Below are positions 50,261 to 61,438 of a stretch of 64,000 bases of DNA, one piece after another. Under the pieces are notes generated by a model. It searched no databases. It worked only from the letters and a program-made list of their open reading frames with translations, and was not told the DNA's origin. Source of the stretch: Chionis minor (lineage: Eukaryota; Chordata; Aves; Charadriiformes; Chionididae); NCBI GenBank assembly GCA_013398295.1, contig VZSF01007904.1, positions 590,490 to 654,489 on the forward strand, given 5' to 3'. Positions within the stretch are counted from its first letter, which is position 1; each line of letters starts with the position of its first letter. The translations under genes and the position numbers were made by a program.

Positions 50261-51500
50261 ATCACAGAATCACAGAATGCTAGAGGTTGGAAGGGACCTT
50301 TGGAGATGATCTAGTCCAACTCCCCTGCCAAATCAGGTTCATCTAGAGCAGATTGAACAGGAATGCATCCAGGCAGATTTTGAATGTCTCCAGAGGAGAC
50401 TCTAAAACCTCTCTGGACAGCCTGTTCCAGTGCTCTGTCACCCTCAAAGCAAAGAAGTTTTTCCTCATGTTGAGACGGAATTTCCTGTGTTGCAGTTTGT
50501 GTCCGTTGCCCCTTGTCCTGTCACTGGGCACCACTGGAAAGAGTCTGGCCCCATCCTCTTGACACCCACCCTTTCGATATTTATAAGCATTGATGAGATC
50601 CCCTCTCAGTCTTCTCCAGGCTAAACAGACCCAGGTCTCTCAGCCTTTCCTAATAAGAGAGGTGCTCCACTCCCTCGGTCACCTTTGTAGCCCTTCACTG
50701 GACTCTCTCTAGTAGTTCCCTGACTTTCTTGAACTGGGAAGCACAGAACGGGACACAGTACTTCTCACCAGGGCAGAGTAAAGGGTGGGGATGATCTCCC
50801 TCAACCTGCTGACCACACTTTTTTCAGTGCACCCCAGGAGATCTTTGGCATTCTTGGCCACAAGAGCACATCGCTGGCTTATGGTCAACCAGGACTCCCA
50901 GGTCCCTCTCTGCAGAGCTGCTTTGGGGTTATTCCTCCCCAGGTGCAGGACCCTACACTTGCCCTTGTTGAACTTCTTTAAGGTCCTCTCTGCCCAACTC
51001 TCCAGCCTGTCCAGGTCTCGCTGTGTGGTGGCACAGCCTTCTGGTGTGTCAGCCACTCCTCCCAGTTTTGTATCATCAGCAAACTTGCTGAGGGTACACT
51101 CTGCCCCCTCATCCAGGTCATTGATGAATATGCTGAACAAGAGGGGAGCCAGTACTGACCCCTGGGGAACACCGCTAGTTACAGGCCTCCAACTAGATTC
51201 TGTCCCACTGATCACAACCCTCTGAGCTCTGCCATTCAGCCAGTTCTCAATCTACCTCACTGTCCATTCATCCAACCCACACTTCCTAAGCTTACCGATG
51301 AGGATATTATGGGAGACTGTGTCAAAATCCTTACTGAAGTCAAGGTAGACGATGTTCACTGCTCTCCCCTCATCTACCCAGCCAGTCATGCCATCACAGA
51401 AGGCTGTCAGATTGGTCAGACACGACTTCCCCTTGGTGAATCCATGTTGACTGCTCCCAATAACCTTCTTTTCTTCTAGATGCTTAAGAGATGATACCTT
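50261..51500 (-). mobile_element. CR1 fragment of an older, different subfamily
   Basis: An antisense CR1 with its 3' end at 50261 (atcacagaatcacagaatgc) and 5' truncation near 51500. Its 3' region differs in many places from copies A and B, so it belongs to another subfamily. Minus-strand frames encode the RT piece with an intact FADDTKL box near 51,070-51,085 (frame 51215-50709) and the ORF2 C-terminus (frame 50534-50343). Indels and stops between them break the ORF. Neighbouring DNA shows no gene. Confidence 0.93.
50343..51215 (-). pseudogene. Broken CR1 ORF2 remnant with intact FADD box
   Basis: The frame 51215-50709 (168 codons) holds [20 protein letters not shown] and [12 protein letters not shown], the RT palm motifs of CR1 ORF2. 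It then loses similarity near 50770, where the ORF2 frame shifts. The C-terminal tail resumes at 50534-50343. Unlike copies A and B the catalytic aspartates are present, but the ORF is 5'-truncated and frameshifted, so it is not functional. Confidence 0.88.
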
Positions 51501-54500
51501 GGGTGCTAGTCTCAGGGTACTAGTGGCCTTCTTCAGGGTAGATGGGCAAGGATGTTCTCTGGTGGCCCCAGTTTGGTCACCAGCCCTAAGAGTCCCCCCA
51601 TGCCTAGCTCCCCGTGTTGCAGCTGTTTATGGATGCCTTTTCCCCAGCTAGTAATGCTCCCTACAAGCGAGGGACATCACCCCTTCCCTTGGGTCCTCTT
51701 GTGCCCAGGAATGGGGCAGCAAGACAACAGGGACTCCAGCCAGAGCTGGGGGATAAAAGGTCCCAAAGTGCCTAAGTGAACCAAGGACCAGAACACCCAG
51801 CTGCTGAAGATGCCCAGGGAAGGAAACATAGACTGCTGAGCAGAAAAGACAGCCAGGGATGCTCCCAGCTGTGGGGTGCATGGCAGCCATGGGCTCCCCC
51901 CAGCCCTCACAGCTTGGAGGAGGCAAGCACTGCACCTGAGGACTCCCATGGCACCTCCAAAGGCACTGCCGAAACAGAGTGCGCCCAGCCCCGGCAGACC
52001 CTGTGGGGCTCAGGGAATACACGCTTGAGCCAGCCCCAGCAGGCAGATACCGTAAGTGCAGATCTCTGTTAGGTTTAATGTTCAGATTAAATTTTAAAGA
52101 GCATTTAATTGGCAGTCACTCTGCTATTCCCATTTATTCATGCTGAATCTCACTGTGTTCGCTTGAAGGTAGGTAGCTTTTCCCTGGCCACAAGGGGAGC
52201 ATGGTTTGCTCCTGCTGGTGATCTCCAGCCACAAGGAGCAGAGAAAGTGGATGGGTCTCCCCTTGAACTCAAATCCCTCCTCTCAGAAACTGGAGAAGTT
52301 CTGGGTTGATTTGAGAGGGATTTGGCTTGATTTTGTGTTTTTTAAAGATCAACTCTTTACATACATTTACTTCTCATTCCAGATGTCGATGCGGGGGAAG
52401 TCAAACCCCAAATTTGTGTTTTGCTTGGGATCCATTTCCATTTCCATGTTCATTTTTGTTGCATTCAGGAGGAAAATAAAATGTGCTGGGACAAGCAAGG
52501 GCATTCCCTTTTTGTTTCAGACAATTCTCAAAATTTTGTAATTATCATTTAGGTCAGGGGTTTCTAAAGAAAGCAAAACCCAAGTTCCCTTGAAAGGAAA
52601 GACTGTGATGTTTCACTCTGCTAGCAATAGCACAGTTTGCCACTGGTTTTCTCAAAACATTAATACTGCCCCACAAAAAGGTTCTGCTTTGACTAAACAG
52701 CATCTTTCAAGGGGAAGTGACCTCACTAAAAAAGTTTGGGGCTAATTATACACAGATGAGCTAGATGGGGTTTTGCCCTCTTGCGAGTTTATCTCTGTCT
52801 TTCTTTCAGTGTAAATATGATCTCTGGAGCAACGCACTTGATCACGTAGCCTGCGTCACGGCTGGTTATTGACAATGTTTACCCACTGCTCACCGCCGTC
52901 CTCTCTTTTAATTTTTAATTTGCTGTAATTATGAGGCCTACTGGAAACAAAGCAAACTTGGGGATAAAAACGGTCACTGCACAGGGTTTGGCAAGTCAAT
53001 GGTTTAACCCAGGATTTGTTCTGGAAAAGGCAGCTAAAAGAGATACAAGACCTCTCCCAATCTAAATAGGAACATCAGTCTGCGTTTAATCTTTATTAAG
53101 TCTCCCGTTCAGCTTAAGTGTTATGGACTGGAGTGGCTATTAACAAAATATACACACATAGGATGCACTCCCTCAACAGCATCCCCATATCAAGGGATAC
53201 ACTTCTGCTTTTCAGACAACATGCAGCAAAACCATCTCTTTTTGCCTGTTCTCCAGGTATTTTTGCTTTTGTCCCTGTGGCAGTGAGCCAGTGATTTGGG
53301 TAATGATGCCTGTGCAATTATTTATCACCAATCAATATTTGGTAGGGGTTTATTCAGCCACAGGCACATCATCATTTCCTTCTGGATGAGAAGATGAAGG
53401 CTTACCACACCTTAACACTACTCCAGGATCACTGTTTGATGGGCTGCTGACAGGACGGCGTATGTTCCCCTGGAAATCAGGCTTGCTGCCAAGGCTTCCC
53501 AGGGCAGGCAGAAGCCTTCTCCCCGCCACCAAGCCTGGTGAACCCCAGCATTGCCCAATTCCCCTCCCATTGGCATGCTTACTAATGATCTGCAAAGCTA
53601 GGGCAAGGTAAGAAATGCTGCTTGGTAGGGGGTGAAAAAAAACTGCAGCTGTCCTATCCCCTGGAGACATGTTTTAACAAGACAGAAAGGCACTTGGGCT
53701 TTGATTTTCGATGAGGACAGAAACAGAAGCAGTGCTTGTGGGGGTATCCCCAGTGGTCCCACAGGCAGGAGTTGCAGCAGCATCCCTGGCATGGGCTTTG
53801 TCCAGCCATGGTGTATGAGTTCACCACCGTGGTATCCCAGGCTCAGTTAGCCTGCTGGGAAAAAAAAAGGAAATTAAATAAAAATAAGAAGGGCAGTCCT
53901 TTTGGCTGGATAATCTATTGCAGACCGCTGGCTGGGTATGGATCCCCAGCTTCCCCCAGCAAAACCTCTGTGCTAAGTCTCAGCAGCTTGTGCTGGTCTT
54001 ACATCTCAAATGCCGCAACACCATATGGCCTGAGCTTGTGTCCAGACAGCACGGGTGGGTTTTCCACCCATCCAGGTGTGGGCTGCACCTGGCCCTGGCA
54101 GCAGGGAGGGCACAGTGGGCTGCAAGAACTGAAGGAGGCTCCGTTTTGGCCCTCCATGCCTGCAGAGTGACTGAGCCAGCTGTGCCCCATCCCCTTCCTC
54201 CTGTGGGCACTGGGGTGCTCCTGAGCCAGCCCCCTGTGAGCAGGGGACCATGGCGTTTTGTGACAGGGGTGACAGTGCCTGGGTCCCATCCTCCAAGCTG
54301 CTTTGAGCCTGATGGGGTCACCCTGCTGCCTGCAGGTCTTGCTGCTCACCTACCCAAAAACACCCAGGTTCCAGCCTGTTCCCCCAGCAAACCTGTTCAC
54401 AGAAGAACTGATGAGTCTTTAAGAGCCTCTGTGGTCCAGACTTGTCCCATCTTGAGCCCCAGCTGGGCCTGCCCAAGGATACAGGAGCAGGAGCTGATGA

Positions 54501-54762
54501 CACTGCAGAACAATCCAGGCTCCTTGGCGTCCCATGGCACAGCTCTGCACCTCCTTGCACACCTCATGCTGTGGAGGGGCTTGTGGGGACAGCAGGAAGC
54601 CAGGATGCACGAAGCCATCTGCAACAATTATGCTCATGCTTTTGGGGCCATTGGTCCCATGAATGAGCCTTTTAAGTAGGACAGGGCCTGGGTGATCTCC
54701 TCTGCATTCATAGGCTTGAAGTGCATGCCTGTTCTGCAATGAGGTTTATTCATGTCAGTGTG
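51501..54762. other. Non-coding region between CR1 fragments
   Basis: About 3.3 kb without a recognised gene. It holds the longest frame of the window (53918-54679, 253 codons, +), but that interval is GC-rich with long open frames in several other registers, so I treat it as chance. An AT-rich block at 52890-52960 resembles a conserved non-coding element. Confidence 0.55.
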
Positions 54763-55098
54763 TCATAGAATCGTAGAATGGTTAGAGTTGGAAGGGACCT
54801 TAAAGATCATCTAGCTCCAACCCCCCTGCCATGGGCAGGGACACCTCCCACTAGACCCAGTTGCTCAAAGCCCCATCCAACCTGGCCTTGGACACTTCCA
54901 GGGATGGGGCATCCACAGCTTCTCTGGGCAGCCTGTTCCAGTGTCTCACCACCACCCTCAGAGTAAAGGATTTCTCCCTAATATCTAATCTAAATTTACT
55001 CTCTTTCAGTTTAAATCTGTTACCTCTCATCATATTACTACAATTCCTGACAAAGTGTCCTTCCCCATCTTTTCTGTAGGCTCCCTTTAGGTACTTCA
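54763..55098 (-). mobile_element. Short CR1 3'-end fragment
   Basis: An antisense CR1 3' end beginning tcatagaatcgtagaatgg, about 335 bases long. It shares agctccaacccccctgccat with copy B and diverges progressively to the right. It contains only the ORF2 C-terminus (KSFTLRVVVRHWNRLPREAV, in frame 55213-54851) and the 3' UTR. More diverged than copies A and B, so probably older. Confidence 0.92.
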
Positions 55099-58000
55099 GC
55101 TTTCTCTGTATTGTGTGCAGTATATGAGTAAAATAACTGTCCCTCAGTGGGGAGTGTCCAGCACAGTGGTCTACACAAATACAGTAACGAAACTCAGTTG
55201 CTTTTTCAAGCAATAATGGAAGTCATTCAGGACATGAGCCAATTCCCATCTCTTTTAGCATCCACTTGGTCTCTACTCCAAAGCTTTTTGGAAACCCTTA
55301 ACTGGTAGCTTTGAAGCATTTGGAAAAAAATTGGTTCCCCCTCTTCATTGATGTACTGTCTCTTTTTTCTGCCAAAAGCCACACTTTTTTTGCCAAAATA
55401 AAAACCCACTAGTGTATGAAAGCAGTGCTCACCCTCCAGGGAGGGGAGAGCTAGCAAGTAAGAACTGACAGAAATAGAAAAGCTTCCAGGAAATAATATC
55501 TTCAGTGCTGTTTTATCTGCTTCATCATACTGCAGTGAGAAGAGATTTTACCAGGGTCCATATGAGCCCAATTAAAACTTTCTAATTTTCACAGACCTCT
55601 CCAGAAAATATGTCGAAAATGAAGGGCATGACGACCTAGTGGAGACCATGTTGTTCTTCACAGTTTCTGCAGCCCTCATCTTGTGACTGTGATGAGTCTG
55701 GCTCTGATTTACTATGCCAGACAATGCAGCTTTTGCCAGGTCCCACATTGTTCTCAGGAGGACAGAGGTGGCCATCGGACAACAGTATCTCTGCAAGAAA
55801 TTTGTCAGCTATTTGTAGTTTGTTAGGGAGGGACAACAGACCTTTCTGTTGAAGTTTGCAGGAAAAAGATGGTAGAATTGACCCAATTTGGCTGGAATTT
55901 GTGGCTAAAAAATCAAGCATACTAGGGATGTTCAGCTCTCTGAGGCTCACCAAGGGTCACTCAATGTGCAGCACTATAGGAGATGTTTTCACGGACGGGA
56001 CAGAAGGGATCCCAAAAGACAAGTCCTTCTGTGGCAGAAGGGGCAGGGTCACCTCCGTGGTCACTTGAGGAATCCAAGCAACTTCAGTCCCAGTTTCCCA
56101 CACGTTTTGCTGAAACACCTCCCATCCCACCGTATTTGAGATGTCTGGATTAAACAGGCAGAGTGCCTCTTCCAAGACAGGGAGGTGTTTGTGATCAGCT
56201 TCTTCCAGTAGTATTTTCCAAATGAAAAGCCATTGCAAAATTGAGAGGGCTTTGCCTTTGAGTGCACATTGCAAGAAGGGCTGGCTAAAAAACCACCAAA
56301 CAACCCCAACCCACCTTACTTTTAGCTGGGACTTTGCTGATGTTACAGAAGTGATTTTGTGACAGTTGGAGGGGAGCCACGGGGCACTCGCTGCTAAGTG
56401 CTGCTCTCCTGCCTTGCTGTGGGCATGCAGCAGAGTGATACCAGCGCAGGGCAATGAAGTCTGGGGGCATCCTTGTCAGACCAGCAAGCGAGCCATGTTT
56501 CCGAGTTCCCCGACACCAGACCAGCATCTCCCAAGCTCAGGAAATCTCAAGGCCTTGGTTTTCAATTAATCTTCCCCACAGGGAAACCCACAGGTTTCAA
56601 GTTTCTCCCTGAGCAGGCACCGAGCAAAACCTGACAAGTCTGACTTACAGATGATGCTGGCTTGATTTTGCAAGACGCCAAGCATGCAACCCTGTGGCTG
56701 CTGCTCAGCAGGGCTGCGACCGGCCTCGGGGGGAGATGCACACCCCCACCCCTGCAGGCACGTTGGGTTTGTGGACTAGAAGATGGTCTTTGGGAAGATC
56801 GGCAGCAGGTCGAGCTGCGAGAGTCCCGCTAGGACATGTGTGTTCATTTATGGGTCCAAAGGGAACATTTCTCATTATCTCTCCTCGCAATTTAATTAAT
56901 CTGAATTCAGTAATGAACCTTGAAATTTAAATTAAAAACATGATTACTAATCAGGACGGGATTCAAAACAGTCAAGGAGCTCTTGATAGCTTTACAGTGA
57001 CAGGAAGTTTGGGCTCAGGCACTGATCTTTTTATTTGTGTGCCCTGATCTTTTTATTTTGGACCCAGATCCACAGCATTTTACACTCCAGAGTATCTCTC
57101 CCCCCATCCTGGCAAACCCAGGCACAGGAGATATAGCTTGAATTTCCTTCAGACTTCTGCTTTCTACGGAAAAACACAAGCCTCCAAAATAAACCCAAAA
57201 AGGGGAAGTCACCAAAAAAATCACCAAAAAATATCAGCGCCTCCGCCCTCCAGTGTTGCTCCTGGGACAGCCCCTGCCAGAAGCTCACCTGCACATTGTC
57301 CAGAGTCTAAAATCTTGTGAAGGGAGATCTGCGTATCCTCAGCCCCTTAAACAGGCTGCCTCGGCATTGCCAAGCTGTGCGGTCTGGCAGCAAATCAGAG
57401 AAGCTGCAGAATGCAAGTTCTGCCCCAGTAATGTCAGTATAACCTGACCCAAACAAAGCAGCTCTCCTCGTGCCCAGAAAAGAGCCTGCTCCAGCAGGGC
57501 TGGGTGGGACTGATACTGCTCCAAACCCCATGAGGCCATAGAAAATTACTGTACTTCCAATGCCAGCGCTTAAACATCACTCCTGTGGCTGTAAATCCCA
57601 AGTCACAGAGCTAACATAGCCCTTCCCCTGGCTACAGTCCACCAAATATAAACTGGTTTGTGGTGGTCAGAAATCCAAGGGATACTTATCTGGAAAAAAT
57701 AGCAAAGGTAAGCAAGGTAGGAAGGAGCAAAAGAGAAACCAGTCCTGTCTATATACCCCAAGTTGCTCATGTCCTTTAAAAAATAAAAGAAAGAATAATA
57801 AGTTTATTTGTTGGAAGAGAATAAAATTGAGATTTTCATTTTTTCAGAGGAAAGCTATACCTCCAGAAAGGTTTTAGGTGGATTAGGAAAGCTCAGTCAG
57901 TAGGAGACAGAGGAATGCCAAATGGCCTGGCAGTGCAACCTTCAAAGGGAAAAACAGAGGAAGGCAAAGTCATACTTTTTTATCTGATCCCACAACATTT

Positions 58001-59092
58001 GGACTGTAGTTTTCAAGCCTGGGCATCTAGAAATGTTATTTTTTCATGACCAAACAACACAACATGCTTTTGATATTTAAATGAACTACAAGTGGTGTTT
58101 TTCAGATTGGTCAGTGCAGATATTTCCGCATTGCTGTGGAGCTACACCAGGAAGGTCTCTGGAGCATTGCATGTGCATTATTTCCCAGATACATGATTAC
58201 ATGCTGATTGTAGCCTTTTGTAAAATGCCCAGCAGATTGAATTATCCAACCCAGGAGGCATCTGTGTAATGATGCTTGTTTTGTTTCCAGTGCTACACCA
58301 GACCAAAACCTTTTTTGACCACTAAACTCCCATACAGGCCCATGGGACTAGAGGAGTGGAGCTGAGAGCTCTTACAGAAACGCTGGAGACGCTCTGGCTG
58401 CCCGGAAGATGCTTCAGGTCCCCAGTCCAGTCTGTGGAACAGAGATGCCCCAATGCAGGACAAACCACAACTCCAGGCTACATTTGCACCTCCACCAAAC
58501 CACAAACCCCTCCTTCTTGGGTCCTAGTGGCAACAATACTGGGGTGAGGAGCTTGTTTGTTTGTGCATCCTTGGGCAAACTCTCATGCCCATCCCTCAGA
58601 GCCAAAGACCACTCTGGATTTAAGTGGAGTGTTAGTTGTAGGCAGATTTTATTCAGTGTTTGGCATCTCAAGGAGGCGGCGGACGTTACGTGCAGCACTG
58701 CAGCTCTGCCTGGGTAGCAGGCAGATGAGCTGATCACAGAAACATTGAAGCAGGTGAAGCCAGGCAGGGCTCCGCTGAGTTCCCAGTGATACTTGCAGCC
58801 AGCCTTTGAGCTGGGACAAGCTTAGGAAGGACCACAACCACAGTGCTTCTGTGACTGTCCCCATCGAGCGGTGAGGAACTGCATGGATGGAGCAGGAATC
58901 CCTGGCCAGGCAAAAGAGACTGAGGCAGACAGTACCCAGGCAGATATACTGCCAATTCCAGCACTGCCTCCAGCCTGTCAGGTCTGGAAAAGGATGGGGA
59001 ACAACATGGACTGAGGTTTACATGCTGCTCATGCCACACAGCAGAGGACACGCTCACACATGAGCATCTGAGCATCTCTTCTCCCTTTCCAG

Positions 59093-59234
59093 TTTCTGCA
59101 TCCTGAATTTCTGCTCTGAACTGGAAGCTCAAAAGCAACAGACACAAATTATTCCCCAAGGCACCTTTGCAAATAGTTTGGAACATGAACATGGCGAGAA
59201 GATTGAAGTTTGGGTACAGCTCTGTAAAGTGCAG
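59093..59234 (+). CDS. Candidate internal exon, product unknown
   Basis: A strong acceptor (catctcttctccctttccag) and a strong donor (GTGCAG|gtaaga) enclose 142 bases. Only one frame is open (one leading base plus 47 codons, ending in phase 0). It begins FCILNFCSELEAQKQQTQII and ends EKIEVWVQLCKVQ. The two other frames have stops within the first 30 bases. It has the same phases as the candidate at 32114, so the two cannot be joined directly. With no homologue recognised, an lncRNA exon or chance remains possible. Confidence 0.3.
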
Positions 59235-61385
59235 GTAAGAGCCCTATCATCCCAGCTGCCTCTCCAAGGGGAATGCAATCGGAAAAGGGTAAATGGCAAC
59301 TCTGGAAAAAAATCCTTGCATTTCATGTGGTGTTTCCAAAGCCTGGCTACTCTACAGCTAATTAGATATCAGCCATAGAGGGAAAATTCACAGAGTAAAT
59401 TATTAATCACAGATTGTTTGCCCAGTATCAAGCGAGAAACAAGTGAGCATTCAAAAATCCAGCAGCTTGACAATGTTTCTGCTGCATTACAAAAAGAGGT
59501 GCAAGCACCAGTACCTACAGCTCAAGGATATTGTCCCCATCATCCGCCCTGCAGCCTCACTCCCTGGGTCAAAATCAGGATGGCAAGATGCCTTCCTCAT
59601 GTACAGCATATTGCACACGCCAGGGTGACTAACATGGCTGTGCCACAACTATGCAGAAAGATCTGGGCTCTCTTGCCCAGCAGCAGGTGCTTCCCAAGCA
59701 TCTCCCCCAGAAAACCTACCTGCATACACTGAGCATGACCCTGGAGGGGTCTAATCCCATTTAGTGGCTCCTGGCCTCTGCATCTGGTTTGTGCCTTTAA
59801 TTACTGTTGTGCTAGCCCAAGAAACAACCATCCTTTCTCTGAGCCTGGCTGGGCACATGGCTCAGAGATGTTCCCTGGCAAGGAGCACTGGGGTAATTTT
59901 GTGTGGGGCCCACACCCAGGATTATGACTTTGAAACATGGGAGCTTGGCTCAAAGGAACACAATAATTACCTGAGCAGAAAAAAAAAAGAGCCTTTTCTT
60001 TCCTGGTAGAAAGCATCTGATAAAAGCCTGAGACCAGTGGTATTTATATTAGCAGATTTTACATCCTCCTTGTGTGTACTTGGACTGCAAGATATAAATC
60101 AAAGCAGGGGTTCAGTCCAAGAACAGTTTATTTTTATCTGAGAAGTATGTGCTGGCGAACCAGTTATTGGTATGTTGATCCTGTTGGTTCAGCGTGATTT
60201 ATAATAGTTTCTATTGTTTTATAGTGTGTTTCACTCCGGAGTACTTAATTTATCCAAGTGACAGGTTTAGGTTTTTTTGTCTTTTTTCATTTGATGTATA
60301 TTTTCTTATGGGTGGTTTTAGGTGTTAGTGGTTGGCTGCAGTGTTGTAGCACTTTAATGCAAAGGAAGAACATAAAACCATGAAAACAAATTCTAAATGG
60401 CTTAGCAATCAAACGTATTCCTCTCTAAACTGACCTATGTGAGGTGGAGAGTAAAGCAGCACGGAGTGCTTCTCAGTATAACATTGCCCTTTAACCACGG
60501 CGAATCCTTACCAAAGTTTGGGGACCAGCCTGCATCCCTAGAAGTGACGCATCAGGACGCTGAGGTCCAGGGCGGTACCTGCTGCAGGGGAGGTAAAGCA
60601 GGCATCATCAAGCTTTGTAGTCCTTGATTGGCTGATACTGTGCACAGGATGCCATTAAAATTGTCAGTCTGAAATATTTGCCACCAAACTGAAAATCACA
60701 TGGGGTTAAGGGATGTAGCAGAAAGGAGATGGTGGGAAGCACTGTGTGCCTCCAACAAATCCTGCCTTGCTGCTGCTGCGAGCCAGTTAGTGGGCTTTCC
60801 TACAAAGCAGCTTGCACTTTGGCCCACCGTAGTCCTTTAATTTAGCTGCACAACATGGTGTGTCATCCGGGATCCCTTTGGTGCATATTGTACCTGCCAC
60901 CAGTCTCCCATCACAGACATGTGGATGGAGCCTGCAGCCTGCCTGGACCTGGGGAAATTCCATCCTTGCCAGCTCCTATGCTACAACACTGATGCCAGCA
61001 GCCAACCTAGTCGTATGCCAGTGAAGGGAAGTCGGGGGACAATTTCTATTCCTTCATCCCTGCCGCTTTTTGTTAGCAATCGTGATAAACACCATCATCA
61101 GGAAAGGAACAGCCCTGAAAGCCCCGCAGAAAGAGGCTGCATTCACAGCTCTGCACCCAGATTTCCTCAGCATCCCCTCGGCTCTCCCGAGGGAGCAGTG
61201 AAATCCCTGTAGATTATAACCAGAGTCTCTGGAAACTTTTGCATGGGGCGGGATTTCAGCAATTCTGTAAGAATGGCTTTGCTTGGTCTCTGCTGTTGGG
61301 CAGGAGTCACACTCCGGCCATGGCAAGGAGAGTGTGCCCTGCACTGGGTTGTTCATCAGTATGTCGCCTGCAGCTGGTAATTAAA

Positions 61386-61438
61386 GCAGAGAGAGAAAAA
61401 AGAAAAGAAAAAAAAAAAAAGAAAAAAGAAAGGAAAAA
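61386..61438 (+). repeat. A/G-rich low-complexity tract
   Basis: About 50 bases of almost only A and G. Simple sequence; it produces Lys/Glu/Arg-rich codons in the + strand frame at 61239-61460, which should be ignored. Confidence 0.85.

Noticed and set aside
53918..54679. Longest open frame of the window (253 codons, +)
   Set aside because: The interval is GC-rich with low stop-codon frequency, and four or more other frames on both strands are open over the same bases. No domain, no splice context and no promoter is visible.
44453..57310. Several 25-45 base minus-strand segments with acceptor and donor (for example near 44,457, 54,350 and 57,287)
   Set aside because: Strong single splice motifs are expected by chance at this density. 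The segments are too short to test for coding and are not linked by phase to anything.
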